A DNA stretch of 64,000 bases from an uncultured Flavonifractor sp. (GCA_947384055.1 CANDFO010000002.1:1-64000), one strand, 5' to 3'. Numbered from the stretch's first letter, positions 24,425-33,633 are shown. Notes: generated by a model not told the origin, from the sequence alone. Numbers and translations: made by a program.

Positions 24425-24643
24425 ATGTATTTTCGCCGGATTGCCGATATGCGCGTTGACAGTGACCGCACACAGAAGGTGGTGGCGGATTATCTGCATA
24501 TGAACACAGACGTCTACCGCCGTTATGAGCGGGGCGACCGGGAAATCCCGGTCTGGGCGGTCCTCCAGCTGGCCGACCTCTACCAGACCAGCACCGACTA
24601 CCTTCTGGGCCGCACCGACAACCCCTCCCTTCCCCGGCGCTAG
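24425..24643 (+). CDS. Small XRE-type HTH protein upstream of comEC
   Basis: This 72-residue protein is almost only a helix-turn-helix domain: MYFRRIADMRVDSDRTQKVV, then YLHMNTDVYRRYERGDREIP and LADLYQTSTDYLLGR, the usual Cro/C1-type end. It starts at the ATG at 24425. The stop is 2 bp before the comEC ATG, so the two are probably translationally coupled. That suggests a role in control of the comEC-holA-rnmV transcript, but there is no direct evidence. Confidence 0.85.
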   Translation: MYFRRIADMRVDSDRTQKVVADYLHMNTDVYRRYERGDREIPVWAVLQLADLYQTSTDYLLGRTDNPSLPRR

Positions 24644-24645
24644 TC

Positions 24646-26940
24646 ATGCGGAAGCTGGTCTGTTTTGCCGCCCCCTTCGCGGCGGCGGTTTTTCTGGCCG
24701 TCCATTTGCTGCCGGAGGCCTTCTGGCTGCCCGCAGGGGGCGCGTGCGCCCTGCTGTCTCTGCCGGGCCTGCCGCTGAAGGGCCGGCGGCGCCTGAGCTG
24801 GATGCTGGCCGTCTTCGGACTGGCCGCCGGACTGTGCTGGAGCGGGCTCTACCGCTGTATCTTCCATGCCTCCGCCAGGACCCTGGACGGGACGGAGCAG
24901 CTCATCACCGCCGCCGTCACCGGCTGGCCCCGGGAGACCGCCTACGGCTGCCAGGCGGCGGTCCGGCTGTATCCGGAGGAGGGACTGCCGGTCAACGCCC
25001 TGCTCTACCTGGACCCCCTGGAGGACGGCTCCCTGCCGGAGCTGCGGCCGGGGGACCGGCTGTGGGTTTCGGCCCGCTTCCGTCTGGCGGACACCGCCGC
25101 CGGTGCGGACAGCGACTATTACTATTCCCGGGACATCCAGCTGATTGCCTATGGGGACGCGGCGGAAATCCGGCGTCCGGACCGGGTCCCGTTCCGATAC
25201 TGGCCCGCCTGGGTGTCCCGGGCCCTGCAGGAGAGTGTGGTCCGCTGTTTTCCGGAGGATACCGCGCCGCTGGTGGTTGCCCTGCTCACCGGGGACAAAT
25301 CTTCCCTGCCCGGCGGTCTCTACTCCGCCCTGCGGCGGACCGGCGCGGCCCATGTGGTGGCGGTCTCCGGCATGCACCTCTCCTTTCTGATGCAGATGCT
25401 GTCCGCTCTGCCCGGCGGCAGACGCCGGGGGCGGGCGCTCCTGGGTGTGGGTGTGCTCTTTTTCTTCGCGGCGGCGGCCGGAAACACCCCGTCGGTGCTG
25501 CGGGCGGCCTTTATGCACGCCATGATGCTCCTGGCTCCTCTGGCCGACCGGGAGGAGGACCACCTCACCTCGCTGGCGGCAGTTCTCATGCTCCTGCTGA
25601 TTCAGAACCCCTATGCCGCCGCCAGCGTCTCTCTCCAGCTGTCGTTCGCCGCCGTAGCGGGGATTTATCTGTTTGCCGCTCCCCTCCACCGCCGCTGGAT
25701 GGAGCGTGTCCCCGGCGGGACAGCGCCCTGGAGCCGGGCGGCCCGCGCCGCGGCCTGGTGGCTGACGGGCATCGTGGCCACCACCGTCGGGGCAGCGGCA
25801 TTTACTACCCCTCTGTCGGCTTATCACTTTCATACGGTCTCTCTGGTCTCCCCCCTGACCAATTTGCTGGTGCTGGGGCCCCTCACCCTCATCTTTCAGT
25901 CCGGGCTGGCGCTGGCTCTGGCCGGACTGCTCCTGCCCGGTCCGGCCGGTGTTCTGGCCGTCCTGCCCGCTCTGCTGGCGCGCTGGGTCCGGTGGGTGGT
26001 CACGGCGCTGGCCCGTCTGCCCTTTGCGGCGGTGGGGACGGGTTCTCTGTATCTGCGGCTGTGGCTGCTGCTGGCATATGCGGCGCTGGCCCTTTGGCTG
26101 CTGGGCCGCGGACCGAGACAGCGAATGTGGCTCCCCGCCGGGGCCTGCGCCCTGTGCCTGTGCGCGGCGGTGGCCTTTCAGACTGCGGCCCGGACGGGCG
26201 GGGCCCTCACCGTCACCGTGCTGGACGTGGGGCAGGGCCTCTCCGCCGCTTTTTACGCCGGCGGGCACGGGGCTTTGGTGGACTGCGGCGGCACCGGGCG
26301 GGAGAATCCCGGCGACCGGGCTGCGGATTATCTCCAGTCCCTGGGCCTCACAGAGCTGGATATGCTGATTCTGACCCACTACCATGCCGACCATGCCGGC
26401 GGAGTTCCCCGGCTGCTGGAGCGGCTGGCGGTCAGACGGCTGATTCTCCCCGATGTGACGCCGGAAGAGCCCCTGCGGTTGGAGATTGAGGCCGCGGCCG
26501 CGGCCCATGGCGCGGATATTCTGTGGGTGGACCGGGACCTGGAGCTGCCCCTGGGGGACGCCCGTCTGCGGATTTACGCCCCGTTGGGGGCCGGGAGCGC
26601 CAATGAGGAGGGACTGTCGGTACTGTGCAGCAGCGGGGAATTTGACGTGCTGCTCACCGGGGACATGGATTCGTCCATTGAGCGCCGCCTAGTCAAATAC
26701 GGGGAGCTGCCTGACATTAAGCTGTTGGTGGCGGGCCACCACGGGTCCAAATACGCCTCCTCCCAGGAGCTGCTGCTGGCCGCGCAGCCGGAGTACGCGG
26801 TAATCTCCGTGGGCTATAACCGCTACGGACACCCCGCGCCGGAGGCCCTGGAGCGGCTGGCCGCCGCCGGGTGTGAGCTCTACCGCACCGACTGGATGGG
26901 CTCCGTGACCTTCATCGCCGCAGCGCAGCCGGCCTCATAA
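24646..26940 (+). CDS. comEC: ComEC/Rec2-family DNA-uptake channel protein
   Basis: At 764 residues this is the polytopic membrane protein that carries single-stranded DNA across the membrane during transformation. N-terminal helices (residues 1-70) are followed by an OB-like DUF4131 segment, then the competence domain with the conserved AAHVVAVSGMHLSFL and many helices (about 230-510). The C-terminal metallo-beta-lactamase domain (about 525-760) has VLDVGQGLSAAFYA, ILTHYHADHAGGV and LLTGDMDSSIE. All parts are present without interruption. No comEA is adjacent. Confidence 0.96.
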   Translation: MRKLVCFAAPFAAAVFLAVHLLPEAFWLPAGGACALLSLPGLPLKGRRRLSWMLAVFGLAAGLCWSGLYRCIFHASARTLDGTEQLITAAVTGWPRETAYGCQAAVRLYPEEGLPVNALLYLDPLEDGSLPELRPGDRLWVSARFRLADTAAGADSDYYYSRDIQLIAYGDAAEIRRPDRVPFRYWPAWVSRALQESVVRCFPEDTAPLVVALLTGDKSSLPGGLYSALRRTGAAHVVAVSGMHLSFLMQMLSALPGGRRRGRALLGVGVLFFFAAAAGNTPSVLRAAFMHAMMLLAPLADREEDHLTSLAAVLMLLLIQNPYAAASVSLQLSFAAVAGIYLFAAPLHRRWMERVPGGTAPWSRAARAAAWWLTGIVATTVGAAAFTTPLSAYHFHTVSLVSPLTNLLVLGPLTLIFQSGLALALAGLLLPGPAGVLAVLPALLARWVRWVVTALARLPFAAVGTGSLYLRLWLLLAYAALALWLLGRGPRQRMWLPAGACALCLCAAVAFQTAARTGGALTVTVLDVGQGLSAAFYAGGHGALVDCGGTGRENPGDRAADYLQSLGLTELDMLILTHYHADHAGGVPRLLERLAVRRLILPDVTPEEPLRLEIEAAAAAHGADILWVDRDLELPLGDARLRIYAPLGAGSANEEGLSVLCSSGEFDVLLTGDMDSSIERRLVKYGELPDIKLLVAGHHGSKYASSQELLLAAQPEYAVISVGYNRYGHPAPEALERLAAAGCELYRTDWMGSVTFIAAAQPAS

Positions 26941-26964
26941 ACCCATTGAGAGGGAGAATGTGCC

Positions 26965-27999
26965 ATGCCGCCCAAAGGAAAAACTGACGCCGCCTATCAG
27001 AAGCTGAAGCAGGACATCCGGGAGAACACCCTGGGCTCTCTCTATGTCTTTCACGGGGAAGAGGCCTATCTGCGGGACTACTACCTGGGGGAGATGAAAA
27101 AAAAGCTTCTCCCCGCCGGCATGGAGGAATTCAACCTGCACACCATGGACGGCCGGAGCTTTGACGGAAAGGTCCTGGCCCAGCTGGTGGACTGCCTGCC
27201 CATGATGAGCCGGCGGACTATGGTGGTGGTCAGCGATTACGACCTGTTCAAGGGAGACAAGGAAGCGCTGACCGCCATTCTCAGCGACCTGCCCGACTAT
27301 GTCTGTCTGGTCTTTGTCTACGACCTCATCCCCTATAAGGCCGACGCCCGCACCAAGCTGGCGGGCGTACTGAAGGAAAAAGGCAGCGTCGTAGCCTTCA
27401 ACCGCCAGGCACAGGGGGACCTGACCGACTGGATCGCCCGCCGGTTCCGGGCGCTGGACCACGATATCAGCACGGAGGACGCCAAATACCTGATCTTCCT
27501 GTGTGGGGACCTGATGAATACCCTGGTCTCCGAAATCGGGAAAATCGGCTCCTATGCCGGGGACCGCCGCGTCACCCGCCGGGACATCGACGCGGTGGCC
27601 ACCCCCCAGCTGGACGCGGTGGTCTTTCAGATGACCGACGCCATCGCCGCCGGCAATTTCGACCGGGCAGCGGGGGTGCTGGGGGACCTGTTCCACATGC
27701 AGGAGGCCCCCATTAAGCTCTTGTCCGTGCTGGGGCGGCAGCTCCGGCAGCTCTATTCCGCGCGGCTGGCCATTGACCGCGGCAAAAACGCCGCCTATCT
27801 GATGGAGCTGTGGGGCCTGCGCTCCGCCTACCCTGCGGAGCGGCTGATGCAGTCGGCCCGGCGCTTCTCCCTGGCCTGGTGCCGCCGGGCGGTGATCCGC
27901 TGCGCAGAGACCGACCTGACCATGAAATCCACCGGGACCTCCGGTGAAGAGCTGCTCACCGGCCTGCTTATGGAGCTGGCGGTCAGACGGGGGGCGTAG
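26965..27999 (+). CDS. holA: DNA polymerase III delta subunit
   Basis: This 344-residue clamp-loader subunit opens the beta sliding clamp. It starts with TLGSLYVFHGEEAYLRDYYL (beta-contact region), has the central AAA+-like fold without a functional Walker A, and a C-terminal collar domain with KLLSVLGRQLRQLYSARLA and a terminal SGEELLTGLLMELA. The neighbour order comEC-holA is the standard one in Firmicutes. GAGAGGGAG precedes the ATG. Confidence 0.95.
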   Translation: MPPKGKTDAAYQKLKQDIRENTLGSLYVFHGEEAYLRDYYLGEMKKKLLPAGMEEFNLHTMDGRSFDGKVLAQLVDCLPMMSRRTMVVVSDYDLFKGDKEALTAILSDLPDYVCLVFVYDLIPYKADARTKLAGVLKEKGSVVAFNRQAQGDLTDWIARRFRALDHDISTEDAKYLIFLCGDLMNTLVSEIGKIGSYAGDRRVTRRDIDAVATPQLDAVVFQMTDAIAAGNFDRAAGVLGDLFHMQEAPIKLLSVLGRQLRQLYSARLAIDRGKNAAYLMELWGLRSAYPAERLMQSARRFSLAWCRRAVIRCAETDLTMKSTGTSGEELLTGLLMELAVRRGA

Positions 28000-28002
28000 A
28001 CG

Positions 28003-28593
28003 GTGCTGAAAATCCGGGAAGCTCTGGCGGTAGAAGGCCGCTATGATAAAAATACCCTGTCCCAGCTGGTGGATACGGTAATCGTCACCACCGGCGGCTT
28101 CCGCATCTTCAAAGACCGGGCGCAGCTGGCCCTCCTGCGGCGGCTGGCGGCGGAACGGGGCCTGATCATCCTCACCGACTCCGACGGGGCGGGCTTTGTA
28201 ATCCGAAACTACCTGAAGGGCGCGCTTCCGCCGGAGCAGGTAAAGCACGCCTATATCCCTGACCTGCCCGGCAAAGAGCGCCGCAAACGCGCGCCCGGAA
28301 AGGAGGGCAAGCTGGGGGTGGAGGGGATGCGCCCTCAGGTGCTGGAGGAGGCCCTCCGCCGGGCGGGGGCTTCTTTTCTGTCCGACGGGGCCGCCGCTAC
28401 GCCCGCCCGCCCCGTCACCAAGGGGGACCTCTTTGCCCTGGGGCTGTCCGGCGGCCCGGGAGCGGCGGAGCGGCGGAGACGGCTGCTGCAAAAGCTGGAG
28501 CTGCCGGAGCATATGAGTGCCAACGCCCTGCTGGAGGTGCTCAACGCCGTCTCGTCCTATGACCGTCTGGCGGAGGCGGTCCGGGAACTCTGA
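28003..28593 (+). CDS. rnmV: Ribonuclease M5
   Basis: This 196-residue Toprim nuclease carries out the final maturation of 5S rRNA. The Toprim Glu is in ALAVEGRYDKNTL (residue 11), and the acidic pair is in ILTDSDGAGFVIRNYL. The C-terminal half includes KLGVEGMRPQVLEEALRRAG, as in RnmV. GTG start at 28003, 3 bp after the holA stop, so it is coupled. The region 28594-28715 downstream shows no gene before the repeat element. Confidence 0.93.
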   Translation: MLKIREALAVEGRYDKNTLSQLVDTVIVTTGGFRIFKDRAQLALLRRLAAERGLIILTDSDGAGFVIRNYLKGALPPEQVKHAYIPDLPGKERRKRAPGKEGKLGVEGMRPQVLEEALRRAGASFLSDGAAATPARPVTKGDLFALGLSGGPGAAERRRRLLQKLELPEHMSANALLEVLNAVSSYDRLAEAVREL

Positions 28594-28715
28594 GGAGCGG
28601 CCGCGCGAATCTGCACGCCTCCTTCCAAACGCATTTGCAGGACAGGCCCCGGAAACCGTACATCTTCCGGCAGACACGGACCGGCAGAAAAATCTTTTGT
28701 CCCGCAAAGCAAAAA

Positions 28716-28741
28716 CCTTGCAGCCCTGACAGGCTGCAAGG
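28716..28741 (-). terminator. Left flanking hairpin of element copy B
   Basis: Arms CCTTGCAGCC and GGCTGCAAGG with loop CTGACA, and a T-run on the minus strand (the A-run at 28711-28715). It terminates leftward transcription from the efflux operon. Its exact reverse complement recurs at 28949-28974. Confidence 0.75.
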
Positions 28742-28947
28742 TCAGACTATCGAAAAACTTCCCCCGCGGGAAAGCCTCGCAGAGTTTTGCCGCCCGGAGG
28801 CGGCAAAATAAAGTCAACATCGGTCATTTTCGGGGACATGCGCCTCGAAAATGGCACATCTCAGCCTGCAAGTGTGCCCAAAAGGTGCGCGCAGCAGGCC
28901 GCATCCCGTTTGTCGAAAAAGGCCTCCGGCCTTTTTCGACAGGCTCA
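28742..28947 (+). repeat. 206-bp intergenic element, full copy B
   Basis: The ends form imperfect terminal inverted repeats of 16 bp (13 matching; common part TCGAAAAA with AG-CT-T before it). Inside are a TTTTGCCGCC/GGCGGCAAAA palindrome, a TTTTCGGGGACATG/CCTCGAAAAT pair, and a long GTCGAAAAAGGCC/GGCCTTTTTCGAC palindrome at one end. Aligned in the opposite orientation to 39851-40057 it is roughly 90 percent identical by eye over its full length. It contains no open frame of note. It lies between the convergent genes rnmV and the efflux adaptor. Confidence 0.85.
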
Positions 28948-28948
28948 A

Positions 28949-28980
28949 CCTTGCAGCCTGTCAGGGCTGCAAGGTTTTTT
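28949..28980 (+). terminator. Right flanking hairpin of element copy B
   Basis: Arms CCTTGCAGCC and GGCTGCAAGG with loop TGTCAG, followed by TTTTTT at 28975-28980. It terminates the comEC-holA-rnmV transcript. It is the exact inverted copy of the left hairpin. Confidence 0.85.
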
Positions 28981-28987
28981 CACGCAG

Positions 28988-30433
28988 TCAGGGCAGGACC
29001 ACTTCGTCCTCCTGGCTGAGTCCCTCCAGAATCTCCACAAAGCCGCCGCCGGAGAGCCCTGTGCGGACGGCGGTTTCCACGGGCGCGCCGTTTTTAAGTA
29101 CCTGTACCGTATCGTTCACAACTGCCCGGCTGGGCAGGCGCAGGCAGTCCTCCCGCCTGTCCACCAGGAGGGATACCGAGACGTTCATCCCCGCACGCAG
29201 TCCCTCCCGGCTCTCCAGCGTCAGCTCCACCGTATATTCAGTGACGCCTCCGGCGCTGATCCCCGTGTCGTCAATGCGGGTGACTGCGGCGGCGTAAACC
29301 TGTGTCTCCCCGTCCTCGGCGGTAAAGGATACCTCCGCGGCCTGTCCGTTCCACACCCGGTCGATGTACAGCTCGTCAATGTCCACCTGGACACAGAGCT
29401 CCTCCGGCTGAGCCAGCACTGCCATGGGGCTCCCGGCGGCGGCCAGATCTCCCGCTTTGACCGTCCGGGTCAGGATAAGTCCGTCCGCGGGGGCAGTAAT
29501 GCTGTAATCTCCCACCTTATCCGTCAGCTGGGACAGGCTCACCTCCGCCTTGTCCCGGGCCAGGGCCGCATTGACGGCGGCATTGGTGAGGCTGTCATTT
29601 TTAATCGTCATTACCGTCTGACCTTCGGCCACGGCGGTGCCTGCCTGTATGGGCAGCGTCAGCACCTGGCCGGACTGGGCGGCGTAGATGGCCTGCTCAG
29701 TGGCGTTGCTCAGCTGCCCGGCCTCCATGCAGGTGAGCCCCCCCACCGAGGCGGTGGCGGTGCCTCCGCTGGCCAGGGCGCCTGGGTTGTCCAGAGAGAA
29801 CTCCACAAAGACCCCTTCCCGCCCTCCGGCAAAGACCGTGGGGGTGTCATAGACCCGGACCACTGTCCCGCTTACGCTGTCCGCCAGAGCGGGGAAGGTG
29901 ATCACCGCGGCGCTTCCGGGAACCAGAGCGGCGGCATCCGCCGGAACGAAGGGGACGGTGAGGGTCAGATGGGCGCTGTCCACCACTTGGGCGATGGGGG
30001 TGCCGGCACTCACGAAATCCCCCACATGGACATGGACCGCCGTCACCGTGCCCGCCGCGCTGGAGCGCACCGTCAGGTCCTCGCAGGCCGCGCTGCTCTG
30101 GGCCAGGGCAGTCTCGGCACTCTGGAGGGCAAGCCGGGCCTGGGTGATCTGGTCCTCCAGCTCACCGGAGTCGATGACGTAGAGGAGCTGCCCCTCCTCC
30201 ACCGCGTCCCCCTCCCGGAAGGCACAGGACAGCACCCGGCCGCCGACTGTGGAAACGATGGCGTAATTATCCCGATAAGCCGCCCTGCCGGTGTCCTCCA
30301 CCCGGCACTCCACAGCCCCCCGGTCAGGCCGCACCGTCTCGTACGTCTCCCGGACGGTGCAGCCGCCTAAGAGCAGCAGGGACAGGGCCGCGCACAGGGC
30401 CGCGCGGCCCCGCTTCGTTCCGAATTGCTTCAT
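28988..30433 (-). CDS. Efflux periplasmic-adaptor-like lipoprotein (HlyD/MacA family)
   Basis: This 481-residue protein has a lipoprotein signal: basic start MKQFGTKRGR, hydrophobic core, lipobox LLLGGC with Cys near residue 25. The body is a membrane-fusion protein with lipoyl-like halves (residues about 60-100 and 255-330), a short coiled-coil hairpin (ITQARLALQSAETALAQ) and beta-barrel parts. It is the last gene of an ATPase-permease-adaptor set, so it likely links the FtsX-like permease to its exported substrate outside the membrane. Substrate unknown; peptides, antibiotics or lipids are typical. Confidence 0.88.
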   Translation of the reverse strand: MKQFGTKRGRAALCAALSLLLLGGCTVRETYETVRPDRGAVECRVEDTGRAAYRDNYAIVSTVGGRVLSCAFREGDAVEEGQLLYVIDSGELEDQITQARLALQSAETALAQSSAACEDLTVRSSAAGTVTAVHVHVGDFVSAGTPIAQVVDSAHLTLTVPFVPADAAALVPGSAAVITFPALADSVSGTVVRVYDTPTVFAGGREGVFVEFSLDNPGALASGGTATASVGGLTCMEAGQLSNATEQAIYAAQSGQVLTLPIQAGTAVAEGQTVMTIKNDSLTNAAVNAALARDKAEVSLSQLTDKVGDYSITAPADGLILTRTVKAGDLAAAGSPMAVLAQPEELCVQVDIDELYIDRVWNGQAAEVSFTAEDGETQVYAAAVTRIDDTGISAGGVTEYTVELTLESREGLRAGMNVSVSLLVDRREDCLRLPSRAVVNDTVQVLKNGAPVETAVRTGLSGGGFVEILEGLSQEDEVVLP

Positions 30434-30452
30434 TCCGATTCCCCGCTTTCCG

Positions 30453-32765
30453 CTATTCGACGCTTTTCAGCGCTCCCAGCATATCAATCTCCCGCATTTT
30501 GCGCCCGATCAGCAGATTTACCGCCAGGGCAAACACCATGGTAATGGCTCCGGACAGGGCCAGGGAAAAGGGCCTGGTGGCCGCCTCCAGAGGCATGGTG
30601 GTGACGGCGTTGATAATGGCCCCGTTGAGCGCCAGCCCCAGGGGAATACCCAGACAGATGCCCGCCGCAGCGAAGATGATATTTTCACTGAGCTGAAGGC
30701 GTTTGATCTCTCCCTCGTAAAAGCCCAGCACCATCAGGGTGGCCAGGCCCCGGACCTGCTCAAAAAAGCTCATAATACCCAAATTGTAGATGACGATGCA
30801 GGCCAGCCCGCCGCCGAAGAGTATGAGCACATAGACCACCATGGTCATGCTCTGCATCCGCTCCAGGATGGCGCGGATGACCGTTTCCCGGGTCTGCCAG
30901 CCGTCCACAAAATCGTACTGCTCCAGCTCCGCGGCCAGAGCCGCCGGGTCCTCCCCGGCCAGATAGAGGGTAGTGGGGGCATAGGCCTGCCCCAGGCTCC
31001 GCCAGAAGCTCCGCCCCACATACACACCGGATACACAGCGGTTTACCTGGGCCACCCGCACCGCGTAAAAGCCGGGGTCGCCGGTGAAGCGCACCCACAG
31101 GGTGTCCCCCTCCTCCGCTCCCAGCTGGCCGGCCAGGGCCTGTTCCAGAATGATGCCGTCCTCCGGCAGGTACTGCACGTCCGGCCCGTAGGGGTCATAC
31201 AGGTGGAGGGAGACGGCGTCCTCAGCCACCGTAACGGCGGCGGTGGTCAGGGCATCCCTGGAGTACAGCCAGCAGGCGGAGGTCTGCTCCAGCTCGGCCT
31301 CCCGCCCCGGGCCCTCCCGGGCAGCCCGGCTGTACTGGGCCTGGGTCACGCCGGCGGACAGGTCCGCCAGGATGCTGTACCGGTTCTGCCGCTCCGACAG
31401 GGCGCCGGCGTAGTGGTCAATGGAGTCCTTCAGGGCAAAGGCCAGCAGCACCAGGGCCATGCAGAAGGCGATGCCCACAATACAGGTGAACATGCGCACT
31501 TTGTTGCGGAAGGTGTTGCGGATAATATACTTCTGATTGAAGCCCAGCCGCCGCCAGAGGGGAGGAATCCGTTCCAGCAGAACGGTTTTAGCGGTTTTGG
31601 GGGGCTTGGGACGCATGCACTGGGCGGGGTTTTCCTTCAGCAGAGACCGGACCACCAGCCAGGCGCTTCCCACACAGCAGACGGCGGTAATTACCAGGGC
31701 CTCCCACCAGGAGGAAAAATCATGTGTCACCGTGTAGGCGGGCAGGTCGCACCCGATGGCCAGGGTATCCATCACCAGCCCCGCGATAAAGCGCCCGAAA
31801 AAAGCTCCCGGGGGGAACCCCACCGCCACCACCAGCAGGGCGTGGAGCAGGTAGTAGAGCAGAATCGTCCCGTCGGAGTACCCCAGCGCCTTGAACGTGC
31901 CCACCTCCATGCGGGCGCTTTCAACCAGGCGGTTCATGGTGCTTACCATCATCAGCACAGCGCACAGGAAGAAGAGCACCGGGAACACATCCAGAATCGG
32001 CTCGATATTATTCTTTGTCTCGGTAATAAAAGAGGCCCTGGCGTTGTCCTTCCGGGCCAGTATGTTGACCACCTTGTCCCCCAGAACCGCCTCGATATCC
32101 GCACGGAGTCCGGCGGCCTCCGTGCCGGGAACGGTGGTGATGCACACCTGATTATAACGGTTGGGCCCCATAAGGCGGCTGAGGGTCTCCTCCCGGCAGT
32201 AGCCGAATCCGTAGCGGCTGTAATCCGGAGAGGGGGTGGTGGCGTTGATGTGGTACAGGCATTCGGGATTTTTTACCAGGCCGCAGACCAGCAGACGCAG
32301 ATTTTCCCCGGTGGCTGTGAGGGTGAGCTCATACCAGTCCCCCACGGAGATGCCATGGGCCCGGGCGAAAAGCTCGCTGAGCAGAATCTCCCGGCTGCTG
32401 CCGGGCAGGGTCCCGGCGGAGAGGTAAGGGGTGTTGACAGAGGAGCCGTCCGGGACGCCGTAGAGCTCCAGAGTGATACCGCTGTCTCCCCGCTGCTCGG
32501 CGTCGGCCACCACCCGGGGCTGAACGCCTGTGACCCCGGGCAGCTCCGACAGGACGCGGCAGTCCTCCCGGTCCAGGTACAGCCCCGTAATCCAGTAATC
32601 CGCCAGATTCTGGGCGTCAAAATACCCGTTGCAGATTAAGTCCACATTATAGGGAATGCCGCTGAGTCCGGTGTACACCGCCACGGCCAGCAGGGTAATA
32701 ATCATCACTGAAATAAGCCGGGAGGCGGTGTGCCGCAGGTCCCGGATGAAATTCCTCCAGATCAT
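30453..32765 (-). CDS. ABC transporter permease, FtsX/MacB type
   Basis: At 770 residues this has an N-terminal helix (VMIITLLAVAVYTG) followed by a large extracytoplasmic domain to about residue 260. A first FtsX unit follows with helices near 265-420 (VFPVLFFLCAVLMMVSTMNR, ALLVVAVGFPPGAFFG). A second outer domain leads to a last helical FtsX unit at about 640-760 (LILFGGGLACIVIYNLGIMS, ENIIFAAAGICLGIPLGLAL). The ATG at 32765, 4 bp after the ATPase stop, is chosen over a longer frame that would overlap it. It works with the adjacent ATPase and adaptor. Confidence 0.9.
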   Translation of the reverse strand: MIWRNFIRDLRHTASRLISVMIITLLAVAVYTGLSGIPYNVDLICNGYFDAQNLADYWITGLYLDREDCRVLSELPGVTGVQPRVVADAEQRGDSGITLELYGVPDGSSVNTPYLSAGTLPGSSREILLSELFARAHGISVGDWYELTLTATGENLRLLVCGLVKNPECLYHINATTPSPDYSRYGFGYCREETLSRLMGPNRYNQVCITTVPGTEAAGLRADIEAVLGDKVVNILARKDNARASFITETKNNIEPILDVFPVLFFLCAVLMMVSTMNRLVESARMEVGTFKALGYSDGTILLYYLLHALLVVAVGFPPGAFFGRFIAGLVMDTLAIGCDLPAYTVTHDFSSWWEALVITAVCCVGSAWLVVRSLLKENPAQCMRPKPPKTAKTVLLERIPPLWRRLGFNQKYIIRNTFRNKVRMFTCIVGIAFCMALVLLAFALKDSIDHYAGALSERQNRYSILADLSAGVTQAQYSRAAREGPGREAELEQTSACWLYSRDALTTAAVTVAEDAVSLHLYDPYGPDVQYLPEDGIILEQALAGQLGAEEGDTLWVRFTGDPGFYAVRVAQVNRCVSGVYVGRSFWRSLGQAYAPTTLYLAGEDPAALAAELEQYDFVDGWQTRETVIRAILERMQSMTMVVYVLILFGGGLACIVIYNLGIMSFFEQVRGLATLMVLGFYEGEIKRLQLSENIIFAAAGICLGIPLGLALNGAIINAVTTMPLEAATRPFSLALSGAITMVFALAVNLLIGRKMREIDMLGALKSVE

Positions 32766-32769
32766 GCCC

Positions 32770-33471
32770 CTACCACTCCAGCTCCGCCACGGGCACAGGG
32801 GACGGATTTTCCTGAAAAGACTCAATTCTGCCGTTTTTCATGCGGATAAGCACATCTGCCGTGGGAGCCAGAGCGCCGTTGTGGGTGACGACCACCACCG
32901 TTTTCCTGCTCTGCTTGCACAGGTCGTAGAGCAGGGCCAGAATCGCCTTGCCCGTCTGATAGTCCAGCGCCCCGGTGGGCTCGTCGCACAGGAGCACATC
33001 CGGATTTTTCGCCAGTGCCCGGGCAATGGCCCCCCGCTGCTGCTCGCCGCCGGAGCACTGGGCGGGGAAATTACCCATGCGGTCCCCCAGGCCCACTGTC
33101 CGGAGCACCTCCCGGGCGTCCAGGGGATTTTTGCAGATCTGGCTGGCCAGCTCCACATTTTCCAGCACCGTGAGGTTGGCCATCAGGTTATAGAACTGAA
33201 ACACAAAGCCGATGCTCTCCCGGCGGTACTCGGTAAGCCGGCGCTTATTGAAGCTGGAGATCTCTTTGCCGTTGACGCTGACCAGGCCGGAGGTGGGAGA
33301 GTCCATTCCTCCCAATATGTTGAGCACTGTGGATTTTCCCGCGCCGCTGGCTCCCAGGATAATGGTGTACTTCCCCTCCGGGATGGTAAAGCTGATATCA
33401 TCCACCGCCCGGATGACGGTTTTTCCCATATGATATTCCCGTACCACGTGCTCCAGCCGCACCCCTGCCAT
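32770..33471 (-). CDS. ABC transporter ATP-binding protein (MacB/LolD type)
   Basis: This 233-residue ATPase has Walker [10 protein letters not shown] at residues 40-48, a Q-loop in [14 protein letters not shown], signature [13 protein letters not shown] (Cys in place of the usual Leu), Walker [13 protein letters not shown] and switch His VVVTHN. The internal start [10 protein letters not shown] at 33471 is chosen by GGGGGG upstream and by family alignment. It is the first gene of the efflux operon, behind a promoter at 33604-33633. It also lies downstream of the second BlaI/M56 pair on the same strand. Confidence 0.93.
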   Translation of the reverse strand: MAGVRLEHVVREYHMGKTVIRAVDDISFTIPEGKYTIILGASGAGKSTVLNILGGMDSPTSGLVSVNGKEISSFNKRRLTEYRRESIGFVFQFYNLMANLTVLENVELASQICKNPLDAREVLRTVGLGDRMGNFPAQCSGGEQQRGAIARALAKNPDVLLCDEPTGALDYQTGKAILALLYDLCKQSRKTVVVVTHNGALAPTADVLIRMKNGRIESFQENPSPVPVAELEW

Positions 33472-33599
33472 TGCGCTGTCCCCCCGAATTCTCCGGCTGC
33501 TTGCATGCCGGTCTCCCGCAGGGGAGAAAACATTCCCCGCTGTCGAAAAAGGCACGCTTGAAAAAAGTCTGTGATTCTCTTTAAGGTATTTCCTTATAA

Positions 33600-33633
33600 T
33601 GATACTGTATCAAAACCACCCCGGGATTGGCAA
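33600..33633 (-). promoter_or_regulatory. Promoter with palindromic operator for the efflux operon
   Basis: TTGCCA (33628-33633), 18 bp, TACAGT (33604-33609) on the minus strand. The -10 sits inside the palindrome TGATACTGTATCA (33600-33612), a good candidate for a repressor site. Assignment of the -35 is tentative. Confidence 0.5.

Noticed and set aside
24525..26508. Overlapping frames of more than 600 codons on both strands within comEC
   Set aside because: comEC itself has all expected domains in one frame; the alternatives are repetitive Gly/Arg/Pro translations.
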